From Spirochaetaceae bacterium (GTDB lineage: Bacteria; Spirochaetota; Spirochaetia; Treponematales; Rectinemataceae): a stretch of DNA of 5,491 nt. The notes below the pieces were generated by a model. The model ran no database searches and was not told the DNA's origin. It was given only the letters and a program-made list of their open reading frames with translations. The stretch spans positions 1-5,491 of the forward strand of contig DMNL01000018.1 in NCBI GenBank assembly GCA_003452735.1. The letters run 5' to 3'. Position 1 is the stretch's first letter. Each line of letters opens with the position of its first letter. This document shows, one piece after another, positions 1 through 4,703 of this stretch. The translations under genes were made by a program, and so were the position numbers.

Positions 1-1
1 A

Positions 2-118
2 AAGTATGGTAAACTTAAGCATGGTTATTATAAGATTCTTTTATCAGTGCCTCTGCAACGACTGCTTTCGCAAAATACCTGGACATCTCAAGAATCTCTG
101 CAATTGGCTCAATCATAA
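2..118 (+). CDS. Possible 3' end of an upstream gene (partial, hypothetical)
   Basis: A second frame is open from the left edge to a TAA at 116-118 and would give 38 residues beginning KYGKLKHGYYKILLSVPLQ and ending ESLQLAQS. It overlaps the first part of the large peptidase frame. Its composition looks more protein-like than the cysteine-rich stretch (C15, C17, C20, C32) predicted in the overlapping frame, which is why I list it. I recognise no family. An open run of 38 codons can also occur by chance, so this is only a candidate for the C-terminus of a preceding gene in the same orientation. Confidence 0.25.
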   Translation, partial: KYGKLKHGYYKILLSVPLQRLLSQNTWTSQESLQLAQS

Positions 119-3100
119 ACTTGATAATAAGCGCTATGCTAATCGGCCTGCTATAATTGCACTATTATTCTTTTGTACTTTTGTTCGGGTTCATGCACAG
201 CTTATTCCATCGATGGAGCCTGTACTCCATTTAAAAACCGATTCTTTCGACATTTATTCACCGAAGAGCCTGGAAGCCGAGGCAAAAAGGCTAGCAAGCT
301 TTGCTGATAAGACCTATGGAGAACTATGCGATTTTCTGGGACTGGAGCTAAGAACAGAGCGCATTCCTGTGCTTTTGAGCGATCTTCAATATTCTTTGAA
401 TGGGTTTTCTACTCTTTATCCTTCTAATAGGATTGTGCTCCTTCTGGCGTCTGCTGATCCGAGGAGCCAGCTTGCTACTTTGGAAGACGAGCTATATTCA
501 GTGTTTTTGCACGAACTTGTGCATTATATCACTCTGAATGAGCGAAGTCTTGCTTGGCGAGTTCTGTCATGGTTCGGAGGGGATTGGGTTGCTCCAGAAA
601 TATATATGATGCCACAGGCTATGGTCGAAGGAACCGCCGTATGGGTGGAGAGCAGGTTCAAGGAGAATGGCTCTGGGAGGTTGAATGATCCAGCAGCATT
701 AGAATTTGTAAGGCTAGAGAGGGCACGTGGAAAAGATCGATCCCTTTGGGATGTTTCTGGCTTGGAAGATTTCTATGGGGCAGGCTCACTGCCATATCTA
801 TATGGTGGTCTTTTTGTAGATTATTTAAGCGAGCGATTTGGGCCATCCATTGTCGGGCGGCTCTGGCAAAGCTCGGGTCGTGGAATTATCTATCGAGGAT
901 TCGATGGCGGAATTCTCTCAAAAGGAATTCTGGAACGCGAGACAGGAGTAAAACCAAATAAGTTGTGGCAGGATTTTTTAGTCTGGATTGATGAAGGAAG
1001 CGAGTTAGAGGTGCAAGAAGGGCAGGGCGGAGTCGATCCAATTGAGATGAATGATGCTGCCGATATGCCTGCTGAGAAGGAGCTTTTTTCTGGATATGTT
1101 GGAGCCCTTGGGGCTGGTGGCGGGAAAGTCTATTTTGTGGATTTGGAACGCCGCGGTATGTATCAGCTCTCGGTAGTCGATTTGCAGGAGGATTCTAAAA
1201 ATAAATCGGAGTTCGAAAAAAAAGCTATGGCAAAGAAGCCAGAGAGGCTTTTTGCAACTGACCAAATGTTACGTAACATTTATTGTAACGTAAAATTCGG
1301 AAGGCTAGAACTCGACTGGACTCGAATCAATTCGCAAAACCAGGCTATTCCCGCTCGCTATATATACGACCTATCCGAGCACAAACTCCGCTACGAAAAA
1401 GACCTTCCACAGGCTAGTATTGGCGAGGTGCTATTCGAAAAGCATTCGGGTACGAAAGAAGAAATCTCTCTTTATGATTCCTGGCAGGATCCTCTTACGT
1501 CTATCGAATATGGCCTTGTAAGGCTTGGCACTGCGGTTCTCCCTGCTCGAAGATTCGCGAATGGGCAGATAGAGGTAGCCGATATTCCCGATTTGGCCAT
1601 ACGATGGCTTTCCCAAGGATTTAGGGAGAATTCCGAGCCATCGGATTCGATTAGCTTTGCTCTAAGCCTTGTCCCTGACAACGGATTATCGCGCCTTGCT
1701 ATTCTGGAGCAAAATAATGGGCTTTGGCGATTTGCAATAGCCAGAAAAAGTCCTTCAGGCGGTGTTCATATGCCCGTCTTCACAGACGCCTCTCACCTTG
1801 TCTATCGAGCATCCATAGAAAACGGGCAATCGCGTCTTCTTCTTCTCGATATTTCGGATTTCAAAGGCGAGATCGAAGCTCCTGGTCAACATTTTGATTC
1901 TGAGCCCCTTAGGTGGATTTCGCCTACGGCATGGATAGAGAGCTATTCTCTGGAGATGAGGAACCAGTCAGCCCATCTAGAGAGCAGTGAAGAAGTACAG
2001 CATCAGCTAGAGCCTAACAGAGAGGTACAGCTCCAGCCAGAGACTAGCAAAGTACCCCAACCTGAGCCAGAGCTTTCGTCAGAGCTTTCCCTAGAGCATT
2101 CCAAAGCAGTACAAAAGCGATCTACGCTCTTTCCAGCTATCTTCGAGACAAGTCGAATCCCCTATGCCGATGGCACATTGCTGGGTATAGATTTCATAGC
2201 GACAGATCTTACCGAACGCCTTTCCTGGTCAGCTCTTGTTGGATGGGATTTCCTCATAGCAAAACCAGCTACAAGCATTGCTTTCCAGCTGAGTGCCGGG
2301 GCTTGGCGATTCGAGCTCAGCGCTTGGGACCAAGGAGTCTTTGCCTTTCCTGTTGCGCGCATATCTGCTCTTGAAGGAGCGCTGCACTGGGGACATGCCC
2401 TTATACCTACATTTAAGAGTATTTCTACAGAGATACATGCTCGATACGGAGGTGTGCAGAATAAATATTCAGAACAGGGTTTATTCTATCTAGTGCCAGA
2501 TTATTGCGCATGGGTAGCGGGGGCAGGAGTCGAATTCGATAGCCTTTCTTCTTCTTATAAGCCACCCTACAATCCTTCAGGTATTTCTCTCAAGAGCGGA
2601 ATCGAATATGAAGGAGCTAATTCATCGAATTTTGGAGGTCTTTCTATATCGGGATCGATCTATTTGGGAGAATCGACAATTGCGGAGCGAATAGGAGCTT
2701 CCATTTATGGAGCCTGGACTCCCACCGGAGGAGTGGCTTTTTCGCCAGCAGCTCGATATCTGGAAAATGCAGGAAACTATGAGTTCTCAGTAGCAGATAT
2801 TCCATATCCTGCATATAAGGAATATGAAGCTTGCTCAGATCTTTCTTCTTGGTACCTCTATGGAGAGATAAAAGCAAGGCTCTTTTCTTTAGAGCTAAAC
2901 TGGATTATGAGTCATCTCTTTGCTCCTTCCTTTGCACTCAGAAGAATATCGATGAGTTCAGGATTGCGCGGTGCTGGCCTTGAGATCGACAATACGCCTT
3001 CGCTTTTGAGTTCGGCTTTTCTCCAGGCTGATTTCGACTGTGCTTTGCTTTCCGGCCTTGCGGCCGTGACCCACATGCATCTCACTCTGGAAGCGGCATG

Positions 3101-3170
3101 GGCCTTCCAAGCTGACAAGGCAGATGTGAAGCCATTTCATTTTTCTGTAGGGCTAGCCGCAGGACTATAA
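6..3170 (+). CDS. Exported gluzincin metallopeptidase fused to a propeller-like region and a C-terminal outer-membrane beta-barrel
   Basis: This 1054-residue protein has several parts. Residues 41-64 look like a Sec signal: basic NKRYANR, hydrophobic AIIALLFFCTF, then VHA|Q as a likely cleavage site. Residues about 75-330 resemble the peptidase MA-like family: HELVH (H169, E170, H173) is followed 35 residues later by MVEGTAVWVE, whose E208 is the expected third zinc ligand, and then YGGLFVDYLSERFG, typical of these domains. All catalytic residues are present. Residues about 360-650 are rich in short beta strands and could be a TolB/WD-like propeller (inference). Residues about 660-700 are a degenerate E/Q/P repeat. 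From about 713 to the end, alternating polar/hydrophobic, aromatic- and glycine-rich segments suggest a transmembrane barrel. The last residues (FHFSVGLAAGL) could be its final strand. The gene ends with tandem TAA TAA. The start is uncertain: ATG at 6 and at 21 are the only standard in-frame starts before the signal, and neither has a visible ribosome binding site. The substrate is unknown. Confidence 0.85.
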   Translation: MVNLSMVIIRFFYQCLCNDCFRKIPGHLKNLCNWLNHKLDNKRYANRPAIIALLFFCTFVRVHAQLIPSMEPVLHLKTDSFDIYSPKSLEAEAKRLASFADKTYGELCDFLGLELRTERIPVLLSDLQYSLNGFSTLYPSNRIVLLLASADPRSQLATLEDELYSVFLHELVHYITLNERSLAWRVLSWFGGDWVAPEIYMMPQAMVEGTAVWVESRFKENGSGRLNDPAALEFVRLERARGKDRSLWDVSGLEDFYGAGSLPYLYGGLFVDYLSERFGPSIVGRLWQSSGRGIIYRGFDGGILSKGILERETGVKPNKLWQDFLVWIDEGSELEVQEGQGGVDPIEMNDAADMPAEKELFSGYVGALGAGGGKVYFVDLERRGMYQLSVVDLQEDSKNKSEFEKKAMAKKPERLFATDQMLRNIYCNVKFGRLELDWTRINSQNQAIPARYIYDLSEHKLRYEKDLPQASIGEVLFEKHSGTKEEISLYDSWQDPLTSIEYGLVRLGTAVLPARRFANGQIEVADIPDLAIRWLSQGFRENSEPSDSISFALSLVPDNGLSRLAILEQNNGLWRFAIARKSPSGGVHMPVFTDASHLVYRASIENGQSRLLLLDISDFKGEIEAPGQHFDSEPLRWISPTAWIESYSLEMRNQSAHLESSEEVQHQLEPNREVQLQPETSKVPQPEPELSSELSLEHSKAVQKRSTLFPAIFETSRIPYADGTLLGIDFIATDLTERLSWSALVGWDFLIAKPATSIAFQLSAGAWRFELSAWDQGVFAFPVARISALEGALHWGHALIPTFKSISTEIHARYGGVQNKYSEQGLFYLVPDYCAWVAGAGVEFDSLSSSYKPPYNPSGISLKSGIEYEGANSSNFGGLSISGSIYLGESTIAERIGASIYGAWTPTGGVAFSPAARYLENAGNYEFSVADIPYPAYKEYEACSDLSSWYLYGEIKARLFSLELNWIMSHLFAPSFALRRISMSSGLRGAGLEIDNTPSLLSSAFLQADFDCALLSGLAAVTHMHLTLEAAWAFQADKADVKPFHFSVGLAAGL
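126..197 (+). other. Signal peptide region of the large peptidase/barrel protein
   Basis: In the frame starting at 6, residues 41-64 form a classic signal peptide: a positively charged n-region with K42, R43 and R47, a hydrophobic core AIIALLFFCTFV, and a VHA|Q signal peptidase I site. The cysteine in the core (C57) does not sit in a convincing lipobox, so I favour a cleaved, non-lipidated protein. The segment lies unusually far (about 40 residues) from the nearest upstream in-frame ATG, which raises doubt about the annotated start. Confidence 0.7.
1264..1281. repeat. 18-bp perfect palindrome inside the peptidase gene
   Basis: AAATGTTACGTAACATTT is identical to its own reverse complement, with its centre between 1272 and 1273. 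A diverged second copy of the core follows: TGTTACGTAA at 1267-1276 and TGTAACGTAA at 1284-1293, 17 bp apart and matching at 9 of 10 bases. Both lie within coding sequence (QMLRNIYCNVKF) between the peptidase domain and the propeller-like region. It has the form of a dimeric regulator site, but no promoter or gene start is visible nearby, so function is unknown. Confidence 0.85.
1992..2081 (+). repeat. Degenerate 30-bp / 10-residue repeats encoding an E/Q/P-rich linker
   Basis: Three consecutive 30-bp stretches encode related decapeptides: EVQHQLEPNR (residues 663-672), EVQLQPETSK (673-682) and VPQPEPELSS (683-692, slightly out of phase). Weaker echoes follow (ELSLEHSKAVQK). The DNA shares the motif GNAGTACAG/GAGGTACAG at the start of the units. 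The segment is charged, proline- and glutamine-rich and lies just before the predicted barrel at about residue 713. It is probably a flexible spacer whose length could vary between strains. Confidence 0.6.
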
Positions 3171-3239
3171 TAATGGCGACAGAGCTGGATTACTCCTTTA
3201 GCTATTCTAGGGATGGCTTTAGATGATCATCGAGTATAA
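3171..3239. other. Convergent intergenic gap
   Basis: These 69 bases separate the 3' ends of the peptidase/barrel gene and the dehydrogenase gene. They begin with a second in-frame stop (TAA, 3171-3173). A perfect 10-bp palindrome GATGATCATC sits at 3222-3231. GATGGC at 3212-3217 can pair with GCCATC at 3244-3249, which lies in the end of the dehydrogenase gene, to enclose it. Neither strand shows a T-run after these arms, so I do not call an intrinsic terminator. Confidence 0.6.
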
Positions 3240-4412
3240 TTAGGCCATCATTTCATATATCGCTTGGATATCGGAATCCTTGTAGCCGGGTATATTCCAT
3301 AACTTACTCAAAGAAAGAGCCTGTTTTGTACATGCTTCGATATCGAGCTTTTCGATTCCTGCTTCATGGAGCCGGATCGGAGTATGAATATGCCGATACC
3401 AGCCCTCCAGCTCTTCGATGACGAGGTCAGCTGCATCGAGAGCTGCCTTGTTTCTCAGAGACTCTCCCATGCCTAGTATTCGTTCTCCGAATAGCACAAT
3501 TCGATGCGCAATGTGCGGTTTCATGTATTTTAACCATGCCGGAATAACGATTGAAAGACCTGCCCCATGCGGCAGATCATAGAGCCCGCTCAAAGGGTGT
3601 TCTAGCATGTGATTTGGAGTCGAAGCGCCTTCTACGCCCGCAACAAAAAGACCATTCCAGGCAAGCGCTCCCGCCCACATTATGGTAGAACGAGCCTTGA
3701 GATCTCTAGGTTGTATCATCACTGTATCAAGAGCACCTATTACAGCCCTACAGGTCCCTTCAACAATTCCATCTTGAAGAGGAGAATCTTCGCTTGCTGT
3801 AAAGTAGCCCTCCATCATGTGCGAAAGGATGTCTGTGCAGGCATAAGCCGTGTATTGGATTGGTATGTCCAATGTGAGCGATGGATCGAGAAACGATAGT
3901 TTTGGGAAAACCAGTTCGGAACTAAAAGAGAATTTCTCGCCAGTCGCGTCATTGGTCATAACCGAGGTAGGATTCAGCTCCGAAGAGGTAGCTGGAAGGG
4001 TTTGAACCGCAATTATAGGCAATGCATTCTTGATAATAGCCTTGCCCAGATAAAAGTCCCAAAGCGGCTCCTCGTTGCAGGAAGCGACAGCTATCGACTT
4101 TGCCTCATCGATCACACTACCGCCACCAACCGCGATAATCATCTCAAGCTCATGTTCTTTTACCTTTTGTGCACCTTCAAGGGCATGCGAGATAATCGGG
4201 TTCGGTTGTACGCCGCCATGTTCCATGAATTCAATATCAGCGCCGCGCAACTGAGCTACCACTTTCTCATAGAGGCCGCTGCGCTTGATGCTCTGTTTTC
4301 CGTAAAGAAAAAGTGCTCGCTTTCCAATTCGCGATGCCTCTCTGCCCAGCTGATCGAGAATTCTCGTGCCAAAGATCACCTTTGTCGGTGTGTACCACGT
4401 GAAGTTTTTCAT
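3240..4412 (-). CDS. Iron-type NAD(P)H-dependent alcohol dehydrogenase (YqhD/butanol dehydrogenase group)
   Basis: This 390-residue protein starts MKNFTWYTPTKVIFG, the usual opening of the family, and has normal length for it. It would reversibly reduce aldehydes to alcohols in the cytoplasm, most likely with NADPH. Nucleotide-binding signatures are YGKQSIKRSGLYEK (from residue 37) and GGGSVIDEAKSIA (96-108). Metal ligands match the YqhD pattern: D194 and H198 in TDILSH, H268 in NHMLEH, and H282 in YDLPHG. The C-terminal half carries the family's WNGL and LEHPLSGLYDLPHGAGL stretches. I choose ATG at 4412 over the in-frame GTG at 4424 because GGAGG at 4418-4422 lies 5 nt before that ATG and overlaps the GTG. 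The aldehyde substrate cannot be told from sequence; butanal, methylglyoxal-like or other short aldehydes are family possibilities. It converges with the peptidase gene and diverges from the DUF72 gene, so it appears to be transcribed alone. Confidence 0.93.
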   Translation of the reverse strand: MKNFTWYTPTKVIFGTRILDQLGREASRIGKRALFLYGKQSIKRSGLYEKVVAQLRGADIEFMEHGGVQPNPIISHALEGAQKVKEHELEMIIAVGGGSVIDEAKSIAVASCNEEPLWDFYLGKAIIKNALPIIAVQTLPATSSELNPTSVMTNDATGEKFSFSSELVFPKLSFLDPSLTLDIPIQYTAYACTDILSHMMEGYFTASEDSPLQDGIVEGTCRAVIGALDTVMIQPRDLKARSTIMWAGALAWNGLFVAGVEGASTPNHMLEHPLSGLYDLPHGAGLSIVIPAWLKYMKPHIAHRIVLFGERILGMGESLRNKAALDAADLVIEELEGWYRHIHTPIRLHEAGIEKLDIEACTKQALSLSKLWNIPGYKDSDIQAIYEMMA

Positions 4413-4417
4413 AGTAA

Positions 4418-4422
4418 CCTCC
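4418..4422 (-). promoter_or_regulatory. Ribosome binding site of the alcohol dehydrogenase
   Basis: Reading the minus strand, GGAGG is followed by TTACT and then ATG (4412-4410). The 5-nt spacing is ideal. This decides the start: the GTG at 4424-4422 would use part of this same motif as coding sequence and has no Shine-Dalgarno of its own. Confidence 0.85.
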
Positions 4423-4428
4423 ACCGAT

Positions 4429-4434
4429 ATTATA
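4429..4434 (-). promoter_or_regulatory. Candidate -10 box of the alcohol dehydrogenase promoter
   Basis: A perfect TATAAT lies on the minus strand just upstream of the dehydrogenase. A start site 7 nt on would fall near 4422, giving a leader of only about 10 nt that begins at the GGAGG ribosome binding site. I find no good -35 hexamer at 16-18 bp spacing (TCGTAT is the best at 17 bp) and no TGn extension. If real, the promoter is weak or needs an activator. Confidence 0.4.
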
Positions 4435-4555
4435 CGGCATTAGTTGCATGGATACGATAGCATTGTTCTCCGAGAGTGGCAGATGAAGCTTCTTTGCTTT
4501 TTAAGTAATTCCTTATTTTTTATCGATTTTCACAGGATGCGCTACAAGATCCCCA

Positions 4556-4584
4556 GCAGCTTTGTGCAAAAGTGATCAAGCTGC
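4556..4584. repeat. Inverted repeat around direct repeat copy 1
   Basis: GCAGCTT at 4556-4562 is the exact reverse complement of AAGCTGC at 4578-4584, with 15 bases between. It overlaps the start of direct repeat copy 1 and could be an operator dyad or a 7-bp RNA stem if transcribed. The equivalent arms are not conserved around copy 2, so the shared element is the repeat rather than this hairpin. Confidence 0.5.
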
Positions 4585-4591
4585 ATTTCTT
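4561..4591. repeat. Direct repeat copy 1 in the divergent control region
   Basis: This 31-bp segment starts TTTGTGCAAA and ends GCATTTCTT. It matches 4629-4659 at 25 of 31 bases, and five of the six differences are transitions. The first ten bases are an interrupted palindrome (TTTG-TG-CAAA). Relative to the predicted DUF72 transcription start it spans about -143 to -113. It is a candidate regulator-binding site or a relic of a small duplication. Confidence 0.6.
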
Positions 4592-4617
4592 AGAGCTAAG
4601 TAATCTTTATCTCGGGG

Positions 4618-4636
4618 TGCACGACAATTTTGTGCA
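4618..4636. repeat. Dyad overlapping direct repeat copy 2
   Basis: TGCAC at 4618-4622 pairs with GTGCA at 4632-4636, and the inner ACAA/TTGT bases offer an alternative pairing. It is short, and its right arm falls in the TTTGTGCAAA core of direct repeat copy 2. It is listed as a possible binding-site half pair only. Confidence 0.4.
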
Positions 4637-4659
4637 AAGGTAGCTAAGCAGCATTTCTT
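4629..4659. repeat. Direct repeat copy 2, just upstream of the DUF72 promoter
   Basis: This second copy begins TTTGTGCAAAGG and ends GCATTTCTT, 68 bp from copy 1. It ends 9 bp before the -35 hexamer, so it covers about -75 to -45 of the DUF72 promoter, a common place for an activator site. Its first bases also form the right arm of the dyad at 4618-4636. Confidence 0.6.
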
Positions 4660-4668
4660 CGATTTCTC

Positions 4669-4697
4669 TTGATACCTACACATCTGTATAGTATAAT
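4669..4697 (+). promoter_or_regulatory. Sigma70-type promoter of the DUF72 gene
   Basis: TTGATA (4669-4674) and a perfect TATAAT (4692-4697) are separated by exactly 17 bp. The -35 differs from consensus at a single base. With the usual distance from the -10 box, transcription would begin at about 4704, the A of the DUF72 ATG, leaving no 5' leader. Confidence 0.75.
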
Positions 4698-4703
4698 TTA
4701 AAC

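Larger units (their letters stand above)
4413..4703. other. Divergent intergenic control region
   Basis: About 290 bases separate the starts of the dehydrogenase (leftward) and the DUF72 gene (rightward). The left end carries the dehydrogenase -10 and ribosome binding site. Positions about 4490-4530 are T-rich with a GAAGCTTC palindrome but no terminator. Positions 4555-4660 are dense in dyads and hold a diverged direct repeat pair. The right end holds a strong sigma70-type promoter. I see no convincing small ORF; the longest plus-strand ATG frame here (from 4448) is 12 codons with no ribosome binding site. Confidence 0.7.

Noticed and set aside
55..60. Lipoprotein signal ending at C57 of the peptidase protein
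   Set aside because: The residues before the cysteine (LLFF) do not fit even a relaxed lipobox, while VHA|Q eight residues later is a good signal peptidase I site. The coordinates given are residue numbers of the protein starting at base 6.
149..157. Perfect extended -10 (TGCTATAAT) within the signal peptide coding region
   Set aside because: It would start RNA near 164, after every standard start codon that could give an exported protein, and it has no -35 at 16-18 bp. TTGATA at 121-126 is 25 bp away, too far. It is probably fortuitous in AT-rich signal sequence.
909..931. GGAATTC repeated twice, about 20 bp apart
   Set aside because: It is a short match within normal coding sequence (a GGI... 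and KGIL context) with no further structure.
1005..1265. Minus-strand open frame of 86 codons within the peptidase gene, and similar ones at 658-846, 1431-1681, 2162-2438, 2644-2877 and 2912-3140
   Set aside because: All are shadows of the long coding frame, with compositions expected from reverse-complemented codons and no start signals.
4002..4460. A 152-codon plus-strand open frame opposite the dehydrogenase N-terminus
   Set aside because: It lies antisense to a strongly supported gene with all family motifs, has no ribosome binding site, and its translation is cysteine-rich and matches no family I know.
4487..4520. Terminator-like GAAGCTTC followed by T-rich sequence
   Set aside because: The palindrome has no loop, the T-run is broken, and no gene ends upstream of it in either direction.
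4561..4584. CRP- or FNR-type operator
   Set aside because: TTTGTGCAAA and a single ATCAA half-site are present, but neither TGTGA-N6-TCACA nor TTGAT-N4-ATCAA is formed, so I do not name a regulator.
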